From: Candidatus Omnitrophota bacterium | GTDB taxonomy: Bacteria; Omnitrophota; Gorgyraeia; Zapsychrales; Fredricksoniimonadaceae | Length of the DNA stretch: 5,058 bases | Assembly (NCBI GenBank): GCA_016789035.1 | Contig: JAEUSC010000295.1 | Coordinates: 1 to 5,058, forward strand | Direction of reading: 5' to 3' | In this document: positions 1 to 5,058 of the stretch, piece after piece | Layout: every line of letters begins with the position of its first letter | Numbering within the stretch: position 1 is the first letter of the stretch | Notes under the pieces: generated by a model | Database searches by the model: none | What the model saw: only the letters and a program-made list of their open reading frames with translations | What the model was told of the DNA's origin: nothing | Made by a program: the position numbers and the translations under genes

Positions 1-15
1 CGGATATCTTTGCTG

Positions 16-21
16 CCTCCT
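16..21 (-). promoter_or_regulatory. Consensus Shine-Dalgarno overlapping the dtd stop
   Basis: On the minus strand AGGAGG (21-16) overlaps the dtd TAG (22-20). This suggests a downstream gene coupled to dtd beyond the left edge. However, the 15 bases left in the window contain no ATG, GTG or TTG; an ATA lies eight bases after the motif. It is either a chance purine run or the binding site of a gene with an unusual or distant start. Confidence 0.35.
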
Positions 22-478
22 AGATTGTTGCATTGCGACCTTCACTATCAATGACAAGAGTCACGGGCCCGTCATTAATCAGAGCCACATCCATCATTGC
101 GCGAAACCGTCCGGTCTGAACTTCGAAACCTTGGGCCCGTAACCGCTCGATAAAATACAAATAAAGTTCTTCACCTTTTTGGGGATCGGCGGCGGAATCA
201 AATGACGGCCGCCGGCCCTTGCGGCAATCACCGTATAAAGTAAACTGGGAAACAACTAAAAACTGGCCGTTGACTTGCTCGGCGCAAAGATTCATTTTCC
301 CCGCATCGTCTTCAAAAATCCGGAGGGTCGAAACTTTATCCACCAGAAAATCAACATCAGACTCCTGGTCCATTTTGGATACGCCGACAAAAATCAACAG
401 CCCCTTAGAAATCCGCCCCACACACGCGTTCTCGACGGAAACTGAAGCCTCTTTCACCCTTTGAATAACTATTCTCAT
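20..478 (-). CDS. dtd: D-aminoacyl-tRNA deacylase (Dtd)
   Basis: This cytoplasmic homodimeric enzyme hydrolyses D-amino acids (and glycine mischarged on tRNA-Ala) from tRNA, so it guards translation against the wrong enantiomer. The 152-residue product is full length for the family (about 145-150). The N-terminus MRIVIQRV is the standard family start and fixes the ATG at 476-478. The two signature motifs are present: SQFTL at residues 77-81 and NDGPVT at 135-140, which holds the Gly-cisPro pair that lines the chiral pocket. The stretch GRFRAMM (123-129) precedes the second motif; the Arg at 126 stands where relatives usually carry a small residue. No Shine-Dalgarno lies before the ATG, and a strong promoter ends only about a dozen bases upstream, so the message is probably almost leaderless. 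The gene ends in TAG, overlapped by an AGGAGG. The helicase gene diverges from it across 144 bases. Identification is secure from the two motifs and length. Confidence 0.96.
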   Translation of the reverse strand: MRIVIQRVKEASVSVENACVGRISKGLLIFVGVSKMDQESDVDFLVDKVSTLRIFEDDAGKMNLCAEQVNGQFLVVSQFTLYGDCRKGRRPSFDSAADPQKGEELYLYFIERLRAQGFEVQTGRFRAMMDVALINDGPVTLVIDSEGRNATI

Positions 479-489
479 AATTTATTGTG

Positions 490-518
490 ATTATAGTTAT
501 CGTGCATATGAGCGTCAA
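490..518 (-). promoter_or_regulatory. Sigma70-type promoter of dtd
   Basis: Reading the minus strand, TTGACG (518-513, five of six matches to the -35 consensus) is followed after exactly 17 bases by a perfect TATAAT (495-490). Transcription should start near 483, only about five bases before the dtd ATG at 478. The absence of a Shine-Dalgarno in 479-489 agrees with such a short leader. The promoter is inferred from sequence match and spacing. Confidence 0.75.
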
Positions 519-540
519 CAACTAAAACCCCTAATCAATA

Positions 541-557
541 GTATTATTTATAATTAT
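541..557. other. AT-rich tract between divergent promoters
   Basis: This run consists almost only of A and T and lies between the two outward-facing promoters. Relative to the predicted helicase start near 603 it falls at about -62 to -46, where an UP element for the RNA polymerase alpha subunit would act; an architectural protein could also bind it. Only the base composition and position are seen; the role is inferred. Confidence 0.3.
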
Positions 558-567
558 GCAGGCCAAA

Positions 568-596
568 TTGACAACCCCAAGCATTTATGTTAGAAA
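568..596 (+). promoter_or_regulatory. Putative promoter of the helicase gene
   Basis: A perfect -35 hexamer TTGACA (568-573) is followed after 17 bases by TAGAAA (591-596), four of six matches to the -10 consensus, preceded by TGT so that it has the TGn of an extended -10. The expected start is near 603, giving a leader of about 20 bases before the ATG at 623. The leader holds only a weak purine stretch (AGAAAG, 612-617) and no real Shine-Dalgarno. Confidence 0.55.
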
Positions 597-622
597 CTTA
601 AATCTTCAAATAGAAAGTTCTC

Positions 623-2854
623 ATGGATCTCAAATCAATTCTTGAACAACATCATTTTTCCCAAGAAGCCATTCAGGTCTTAACCGGATCTGGAATACGA
701 ACGCTTCACCCCCCGCAGGCCGACGCCGTGAAAAAAGGCATTTTTGACAAACAGAGCCTAGTCATGGCCGTTCCTACGGCCGCAGGAAAAACATTGATTG
801 CTGAATTAGTCATGCTCAATGCAATTTTACACAGTAGCGGCAAATGCCTTTATATTGCCCCGTTAAAAGCCCTGGCTTGGGAAAAATTTCAAGATTTTAA
901 AAATAAATATGAACCTTTAGGAATTAAAGTCGGTCTTGCCATTGGCGATTTAGATTCGCCCAGCAAATTTCTCAATCAATATCAGATCATTGTCGCAACC
1001 GCAGAAAAAGTTGACTCCCTGCTTCGTTCTCGAGCGCAGTGGCTCATCGATTCTCTGACGACGATTGTCCTTGATGAAGTCCATTTCATCAACGACGCCT
1101 CCCGCGGCCCAACCTTAGAAATTCTTATTACACGCATCAAACAGCTCAACTCCAACATACAATTTTTAGCGCTCAGTGCCACCATCAAAAATGCTGATGA
1201 GATTGCCGGTTGGCTGAATGCAAAGCTAACCTTAAGTCAATGGCGGCCAATTCCATTGCGTGAAGGCGTCTTTTACAATGACCGAATCATGTTTGACAAT
1301 AGCTCGATTAAAATCGTAAAAGAAGAAGCCCCCGATGATGTCAGCAAACTCTGCTTGGACACAATCCGCGGCGGCGGACAAGTCTTGGTCTTTGTCAATT
1401 CCCGACGATCCGCTCAGGCCTGCAGCCGTGAAGTCAGCAAAACGATTGTCAAAACAATCAAACCCGAAGATAAAGCCGCATTAAAGGCGATTGCCGATGA
1501 AATCGAAGGCGATCCAGACTCGACCAAAGTGTGTAAGAAATTAGCAGAGACCATTCGTATGGGCGCCGCGTTCCATCACGCGGGACTAAAACCCAAACAG
1601 CGACAACTGATTGAAGATTCTTTCCGTCGAAATGTCATAAAGGTGATTTGCTCAACTCCGACATTAGCCGCGGGAGTCAATCTTCCGGCCCGCCGCGCCA
1701 TCATCAGAGACACCAAACGATATGCCGGCGGCATGGGTTCCGTTTACATTCCCGCCTCGGAATATAAACAATGCGCCGGACGAGCAGGCCGCCCTCAATA
1801 TGATGACCACGGCGAGGCGATCTTAATGGCTAAGACATTGAGCGAATCCCACGCCCTTTTTGACAAATTTATTCTTGCCGAACCCGAACCTGTGTATTCA
1901 AAATTGGGCCATGAAAGTGTGCTTCGCATTCATGTCCTGGCCTCTATTGCGGCAGGGTACGTTCACGACGTCAAAGGCATGCTGGATTTTATCAGCCACA
2001 CATTTTTGTCCTATCAGAAGAAAACACCCAATCTCATTGAACTCATTGGCAACATCTTTGAATTTCTCCATGAGAAAGGCTTTATCGAGAAAAGCGGATT
2101 TCGATATTTTGCAACCCCCTTTGGCAATCACACCAGTCGTCTTTATATAGACCCATTAACGAGTCTCACCATCAGAGACGGATTGAAGAAAATCAACGAT
2201 GGAAAATCATTCTCCCATGTGGGGCTGTTGCATCTTTTAACCTGCTGTCCTGATGGCGAACTATTGAGCGTCGGTAAAGCCGATTATGACCAACTCGAAG
2301 AATTTGCCTCCAAATGCGAGGACGAACTCATTCTGACCCAAAACGATGTGGCCATGCTGGAGGATATGTACACTTATTATTCAACACTTAAAACCACATG
2401 GATGCTAGACCAGTGGATTTCCGAAGAAAAAGAGGAAAACATTTGCGACGCCTTCGGCATCGGACCCGGCGATATCTACCGTCACATCGAATCCGCACAA
2501 TGGCTGTTGCACGCTTCCTTCTTAATTGCCGACCTATTTCAGTACAAAAAGATCACGTTCACATTGGATCAACTGCGCAACCGCATTCAGTACGGCATTA
2601 AAGAAGAGCTGTTAGAACTCGTCGCTCTTAAAGGTGTTGGCCGCGTGCGTGCCCGGCATCTGTTTCATAAAGGATATCGCAGTCTTAGTGATCTTAAATT
2701 TGTAGATGTCCAGACTCTCGCCAGCGTCAAAACCATAGGATTAAGTCTCTCGAAAGACATCATCTTGCAGGTCAATACACCTCCGAAATTCAAGAAGCAA
2801 ACACAGACGGTCCACATCGCCGAACGCTCCGACGACGAAACACTCAGCGAATAA
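623..2854 (+). CDS. hel308: Hel308/HelQ-like SF2 DNA helicase
   Basis: This predicted ATP-dependent 3'-to-5' DNA helicase belongs to the Ski2-like Hel308 family, whose archaeal members unwind lagging strands at stalled forks. Visible in order: LHPPQA (28-33), Walker A PTAAGKT (51-57), motif Ia around APLKAL (79-84), DEVH (151-154), SAT (185-187), WRPIPL (207-212), motif IV around VFVNSRR (256-262), FHHAGL (317-322), motif V from [12 protein letters not shown] (344-355), and motif [10 protein letters not shown] (383-390). The C-terminal half is diagnostic of Hel308 rather than RecQ or Lhr: a winged-helix-like segment near 420-500, SRLYIDPLT (505-513) opening the ratchet domain, GIGPGDIY (612-619), [13 protein letters not shown] (655-667), and a helix-hairpin-helix with GVGRVRAR (671-678). 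At 743 residues it is full length, with no broken motif. No PCNA-binding box is evident in the polar tail. Base composition resembles its neighbours. Family assignment is firm; the biological role in this bacterium is inferred. Confidence 0.92.
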   Translation: MDLKSILEQHHFSQEAIQVLTGSGIRTLHPPQADAVKKGIFDKQSLVMAVPTAAGKTLIAELVMLNAILHSSGKCLYIAPLKALAWEKFQDFKNKYEPLGIKVGLAIGDLDSPSKFLNQYQIIVATAEKVDSLLRSRAQWLIDSLTTIVLDEVHFINDASRGPTLEILITRIKQLNSNIQFLALSATIKNADEIAGWLNAKLTLSQWRPIPLREGVFYNDRIMFDNSSIKIVKEEAPDDVSKLCLDTIRGGGQVLVFVNSRRSAQACSREVSKTIVKTIKPEDKAALKAIADEIEGDPDSTKVCKKLAETIRMGAAFHHAGLKPKQRQLIEDSFRRNVIKVICSTPTLAAGVNLPARRAIIRDTKRYAGGMGSVYIPASEYKQCAGRAGRPQYDDHGEAILMAKTLSESHALFDKFILAEPEPVYSKLGHESVLRIHVLASIAAGYVHDVKGMLDFISHTFLSYQKKTPNLIELIGNIFEFLHEKGFIEKSGFRYFATPFGNHTSRLYIDPLTSLTIRDGLKKINDGKSFSHVGLLHLLTCCPDGELLSVGKADYDQLEEFASKCEDELILTQNDVAMLEDMYTYYSTLKTTWMLDQWISEEKEENICDAFGIGPGDIYRHIESAQWLLHASFLIADLFQYKKITFTLDQLRNRIQYGIKEELLELVALKGVGRVRARHLFHKGYRSLSDLKFVDVQTLASVKTIGLSLSKDIILQVNTPPKFKKQTQTVHIAERSDDETLSE

Positions 2855-2886
2855 CCCTTCCCTAAGTAACATCGATCTGAAAAGAA
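2855..2886. other. Convergent intergenic gap without visible terminator
   Basis: Only 32 bases separate the stop codons of the helicase (TAA, 2852-2854) and the cysteine-rich gene (TAA, 2887-2889). I see an ATCGAT palindrome (2871-2876) but no GC-rich stem followed by a T run on either strand, so the two convergent transcripts probably overlap or end by another mechanism. Confidence 0.5.
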
Positions 2887-3570
2887 TTATTTACTAAAAA
2901 GGCTATTTGTATTAGAAAAAAGGCTGGACGACGGACTCGTTGTTTGCACCGCTGAATCCGTGGGAAGAGAACTTCTAGACCGGCAAACTCCAAAGACGGA
3001 GTTTTCATCCTTCAAACAGACTTCTCGTAAAGCACAATCCTGATCAACCAAACATTGGCGGTCGGAGGTATGAAATTTCTGCAATAACGCCCGTGGATCT
3101 TTGGCATCCTTAATGTCATGGTTGGTTTTATAGAAATCATCTTCGCAAGCCCCCTTGAACGAACCCTGCGGTTTTACGCAAACCTGTCCGATCTTACAGT
3201 CCTGATCAAAGTAACAACTTCTGTCTTTATAAACCCCTTCCCGCTCCGGCTGCAGATTGCCAGCTGTATATCCGCTGCCCTGGCAGGACCCATGCAGTTC
3301 ACCCGGCTTCTTAATGCATTGACCGCCATCAGGACAATCTGTATTAAATGTGCATTTTCCCTGTTCCCCAATAATGGAATTGGCGCCTAAACCCGTTTGT
3401 TGGGCACTCGGCATTGAACTTTTAGCCTGACATGTTCCGGTAGCCGCGCCCTTGGCAGTAACGCAAGATTCGTCTTTTGAACAATCCGACTCAAAGAAAC
3501 ATTTTTGAGACGCGCCCCAGGACGATGCGGCCCCCAGGAAAATAAATATCAATAGAAGAATTCGCTTCAT
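2887..3570 (-). CDS. Exported cysteine-rich four-repeat protein
   Basis: I do not recognise a named family for this 227-residue protein. It starts with a clear Sec-type signal peptide: MKR, a leucine/isoleucine-rich core, and a likely cleavage site near residues 17-20. No lipobox cysteine follows. The mature part contains exactly 16 cysteines in four units of identical spacing, C-x5-C-x5-C-x10-C (Cys 24/30/36/47, 73/79/85/96, 119/125/131/142, 173/179/185/196). In every unit Asp precedes the second Cys and a Gly lies two residues before the fourth. The pattern resembles small disulfide modules such as the Dickkopf N-terminal type, but this is only similarity of pattern. Linkers are polar and the tail is Ser/Thr-rich, ending in a doubled SLFS. 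AAGGAG lies nine bases before the ATG. It is third after the permease and recO, 14 bases past the recO stop. A periplasmic or surface location is inferred from signal and cysteines; function is unknown. Confidence 0.85.
   Translation of the reverse strand: MKRILLLIFIFLGAASSWGASQKCFFESDCSKDESCVTAKGAATGTCQAKSSMPSAQQTGLGANSIIGEQGKCTFNTDCPDGGQCIKKPGELHGSCQGSGYTAGNLQPEREGVYKDRSCYFDQDCKIGQVCVKPQGSFKGACEDDFYKTNHDIKDAKDPRALLQKFHTSDRQCLVDQDCALREVCLKDENSVFGVCRSRSSLPTDSAVQTTSPSSSLFSNTNSLFSK
2983..3054 (-). repeat. Cysteine repeat unit 4
   Basis: This encodes residues 173-196 of the exported protein, with cysteines at 173, 179, 185 and 196 in the C-x5-C-x5-C-x10-C pattern. It has diverged most, with ALRE in place of the charged/Gly segment of other units. 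Confidence 0.8.
3145..3216 (-). repeat. Cysteine repeat unit 3
   Basis: This encodes residues 119-142, with cysteines at 119, 125, 131 and 142. It shares FDQDC-type spacing and a KPQGSFKGAC-like end with unit 2 (KPGELHGSC). Confidence 0.8.
3283..3354 (-). repeat. Cysteine repeat unit 2
   Basis: This encodes residues 73-96, with cysteines at 73, 79, 85 and 96 in the same spacing as the other three units. Confidence 0.8.
3430..3501 (-). repeat. Cysteine repeat unit 1
   Basis: This encodes residues 24-47, with cysteines at 24, 30, 36 and 47. It begins only a few residues after the predicted signal-peptide cleavage site. Confidence 0.8.
3511..3570 (-). other. Sec signal peptide of the cysteine-rich protein
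   Basis: Residues 1-20 have a basic start (Lys2, Arg3), a hydrophobic core of about 11 residues, and a small-residue stretch GAASS-WGA. S-W-G (17-19) satisfies the -3/-1 rule best, so cleavage after residue 19 is my preferred reading. The first cysteine is at 24, which argues against a lipoprotein. Confidence 0.75.
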
Positions 3571-3579
3571 TTTTTACTG

Positions 3580-3585
3580 CTCCTT
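3580..3585 (-). promoter_or_regulatory. Shine-Dalgarno touching the recO stop codon
   Basis: AAGGAG on the minus strand (3585-3580) lies nine bases before the ATG of the cysteine-rich gene, and its first base is the last base of the recO TAA (3587-3585). Ribosomes ending recO would sit on this site, which suggests coupled translation. It is the only strong ribosome binding site in front of a visible start codon in the window. Confidence 0.8.
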
Positions 3586-4322
3586 TATGCCGGAAGGTAC
3601 TTTGCCGACTTGAGATTTTTCTCCAAATGAAAGACAAGAAAATTATTGAGCACAAACTTTAACTCCCTCTTGATGACATCGGAAAGCCCTAATTTCAAAC
3701 TTTGTTCCCAGTGGGATTGTTCAATATGCAAGATGGTGGCAACTGTTCCTTTTGATACGATCGACGCATCCATATTTGACGGCCGGCAGACTTCACATAC
3801 CAATCCCCCCAACTGAATGCTAAATCGGGTTTGTCCCTGGATTCTGCGCTCACATTTGACACAGGTATCCAAATGAGGCCGGAAACCGGAATAGACCAAC
3901 GTCTTGATTTGAAAAAGATAAACCAACTTACTAATATCCTTGGCTTCTTTCAGACTCGTCAAATACTGAGAAATCAATTCAAAAATTTCTTCATTCTTTT
4001 GTTCAACCGGCATGATCGCATCCACTAACTCCAAAATATAACTGGCCGCATGCATTTTTTTAATGTCCTGCCGCAGTGCAAAATAGTAATCTTTCATATC
4101 ACACTGACTGACTAAATGAATGTCAGAATTGCGATAATGATAATAAACAATATCATTCATGGAAAATTTATCGACACTGCTGCCGAATTTTCTAGGGTCC
4201 TTACGGATGCCTTTTAGGACCCCTTTGACCTTCCCATAACTTCTGGTATAAAAGGTCACGATCCGACTTGTCTCGCGAAAATCAAAACTTTTTAGGACGA
4301 TCGCTTCGGTTTTAGCAATCAT
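3585..4322 (-). CDS. recO: DNA repair protein RecO
   Basis: RecO is the recombination mediator that, with RecR and RecF, loads RecA onto SSB-coated single-stranded DNA and anneals complementary strands in gap repair. The 245-residue product has the normal family length. The N-terminal OB-fold (about 1-80) shows the family opening TEAIVLKS, then RETSRIVTFYTRSYGKV (16-32) and KGIRK (37-41). A helical C-terminal domain follows, containing a four-cysteine zinc finger, C154-x2-C157 and C176-x2-C179, as in the zinc-bearing RecO proteins (the E. coli form lacks it). The ATG at 4320-4322 is the only reasonable start: the upstream permease stop lies in the same frame five codons earlier. No Shine-Dalgarno is visible in the 15-base gap, so translation probably depends on reinitiation after the permease. 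The gene is second in a putative operon, followed by the cysteine-rich exported protein. Identification is confident from the N-terminal motif, zinc finger and length. Confidence 0.94.
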   Translation of the reverse strand: MIAKTEAIVLKSFDFRETSRIVTFYTRSYGKVKGVLKGIRKDPRKFGSSVDKFSMNDIVYYHYRNSDIHLVSQCDMKDYYFALRQDIKKMHAASYILELVDAIMPVEQKNEEIFELISQYLTSLKEAKDISKLVYLFQIKTLVYSGFRPHLDTCVKCERRIQGQTRFSIQLGGLVCEVCRPSNMDASIVSKGTVATILHIEQSHWEQSLKLGLSDVIKRELKFVLNNFLVFHLEKNLKSAKYLPA

Positions 4323-4337
4323 GGAAGTAAAGGCAGA

Positions 4338-5058
4338 TTAAACACGAATTGGAAGAATCATAAATGGAATACCATCCTGATACAAACGGCCCTGAATTGA
4401 AAACACCGTGTAGTTGTGCAGCAAGCGTGTCATTAATGTTTCTCGAGGGAAAACCAATTGACCGCCAAAGAAAACAGCTCCCGGATAACGATTGCTGACC
4501 TCCCGAGATAATTTCTCAATTTGTTCAGAGATATCAGTACCTTCGGAAGAAAACCCTTCCGCAAAACAACCGTTCTGGTTCATAAAACGAACATACTTAT
4601 CTAGACTGACTTTGATTGAAGCCTTTAATCCTTCGATTTCCTGGATCCCTTTGAAATTCCCGGCATCAATCACACCAACCTGGATAAAAATAAAATTTTT
4701 GAATTCCTTCCCAAAATAACGGACAACAGCCATAACCGTGTGCAATCCCAAACCGTTAAAACCATTAACTAAAACCACGGCTGTCTTGGCTCTCGGATCA
4801 AATGGGACAGGCTGCACATCGAGTTGCTGCGATTCTAATGATGCGACCTGAACTAAATTATCCAGACGATTAAGCATTTTAAATGTATTGCTGTAATGCC
4901 GTCGAATGCTCACCGCCAGAGAGATCAAAAGCGCTGTTATGATCAGCGTGATCCACCCACCATCATGGAATTTCAAAACGACAACAGAAAGAAGAATAAA
5001 CGAAGTTAATGCTAAACCTACTCCATTGACCAGAATCTTTTTCTTCCATAACCGTTCT
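4338..5058 (-). CDS. KimA/YdaO-like APC-superfamily permease, C-terminal part (partial)
   Basis: The reading frame is open to the right edge, so this is the 3' end of a larger membrane protein; 239 residues are visible. An apparent start at 4974-4976 is only an internal TTG (Leu 28 of the visible part). The visible part opens with a basic cytoplasmic KKK (5-7), one transmembrane helix (about 8-28, containing VNGVG), a short outside loop KFHDGGW, a second helix (about 35-51), then RRHY (52-55). This arrangement, two last helices with a KF-x-x-G-x-W loop and a basic HY end, is characteristic of APC-type permeases related to the potassium importer KimA. A cytosolic domain of about 180 residues follows, with AVVLVNGFNGLG and an alternating strand/helix pattern suggestive of a USP-like fold, ending in GIPFMILPIRV. 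The substrate (K+ or an amino acid) cannot be told from this part. It stops 15 bases before recO. Confidence 0.75.
   Translation of the reverse strand, partial: ERLWKKKILVNGVGLALTSFILLSVVVLKFHDGGWITLIITALLISLAVSIRRHYSNTFKMLNRLDNLVQVASLESQQLDVQPVPFDPRAKTAVVLVNGFNGLGLHTVMAVVRYFGKEFKNFIFIQVGVIDAGNFKGIQEIEGLKASIKVSLDKYVRFMNQNGCFAEGFSSEGTDISEQIEKLSREVSNRYPGAVFFGGQLVFPRETLMTRLLHNYTVFSIQGRLYQDGIPFMILPIRV

Noticed and set aside
219..464. Plus-strand open frame of 81 codons opposite dtd
   Set aside because: It lies entirely inside the secure dtd gene on the other strand and its product shows no recognisable motif.
982..1188. Minus-strand 68-codon frame inside the helicase
   Set aside because: It is a shadow of the helicase motif region; there is no independent start signal or motif.
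1898..2131. Minus-strand 77-codon frame inside the helicase
   Set aside because: It overlaps conserved helicase C-terminal coding sequence and has no supporting feature.
1860..2150. Plus-strand 96-codon frame inside the helicase
   Set aside because: It is an alternative frame of the intact helicase gene, with no family features of its own.
2398..2601. Plus-strand 67-codon frame inside the helicase
   Set aside because: It is an off-frame reading of the Hel308 ratchet region; its Arg/His-rich product looks like out-of-frame translation.
623..2854. Recent horizontal acquisition of the helicase with a mobile element
   Set aside because: No integrase, transposase, terminal repeats or tRNA lies nearby, and base composition looks like that of the flanking genes.
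2855..2886. Bidirectional intrinsic terminator between convergent genes
   Set aside because: No stem of useful length with a following T run could be found on either strand.
3118..3390. Plus-strand frame of 90 codons and a minus-strand frame (3174-3371) across the cysteine-rich gene
   Set aside because: Both are alternative readings of the repeat gene, which has a signal peptide, a good ribosome binding site and conserved cysteine periodicity.
2983..3501. CRISPR-like or other DNA-level tandem array
   Set aside because: The periodicity is at the protein level only; the four units share cysteine spacing but not near-identical DNA, and the gaps differ in length.
4338..4976. A complete 212-residue small membrane protein starting at 4976
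   Set aside because: The codon at 4974-4976 is TTG, and the frame stays open upstream to the window edge, encoding another transmembrane helix that belongs to the same permease. The gene is therefore partial.

Overview
This is a bacterial chromosomal window of moderate GC content (roughly 45% by eye). It holds three complete genes with recognisable families, one complete gene of unknown function, and the 3' end of a fifth gene cut by the right edge. The dtd-type D-aminoacyl-tRNA deacylase and above all RecO point to a bacterium, because RecO is a bacterial recombination mediator. The large helicase, in contrast, is of the Hel308/HelQ type best known from archaea and animals. The lineage cannot be fixed from sequence reading alone; a member of a poorly cultured bacterial phylum such as Omnitrophota is a guess only.

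Layout. Positions 20-478 (minus) encode D-aminoacyl-tRNA deacylase. Positions 479-622 are a divergent intergenic region carrying two outward-facing sigma70-like promoters, one for dtd and one for the helicase. The dtd promoter is close to consensus and sits so near the ATG that the message should have almost no leader. Positions 623-2854 (plus) encode a full-length 743-residue Hel308-like SF2 helicase with all helicase motifs, a winged-helix/ratchet region and a C-terminal helix-hairpin-helix. After a 32-base convergent gap come three minus-strand genes in tight succession, transcribed from right to left: the C-terminal part of a KimA/YdaO-like APC-superfamily permease (4338 to beyond 5058), recO (3585-4322), and a small exported protein (2887-3570) built from four identically spaced four-cysteine repeats. 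Gaps of 15 and 14 bases make this a likely operon.

How they fit together. The helicase and RecO both belong to replication-fork and recombination repair, although they are on opposite strands and in separate transcription units. Dtd is translation quality control. The permease and the cysteine-rich exported protein are cell-envelope functions that seem to share a transcript with recO by position only. No RNA genes, CRISPR arrays, insertion sequences or prophage parts were seen. The points most worth a second look are the archaeal-type helicase in a bacterial setting, the exactly periodic cysteine-repeat protein, and the nearly leaderless dtd transcript.
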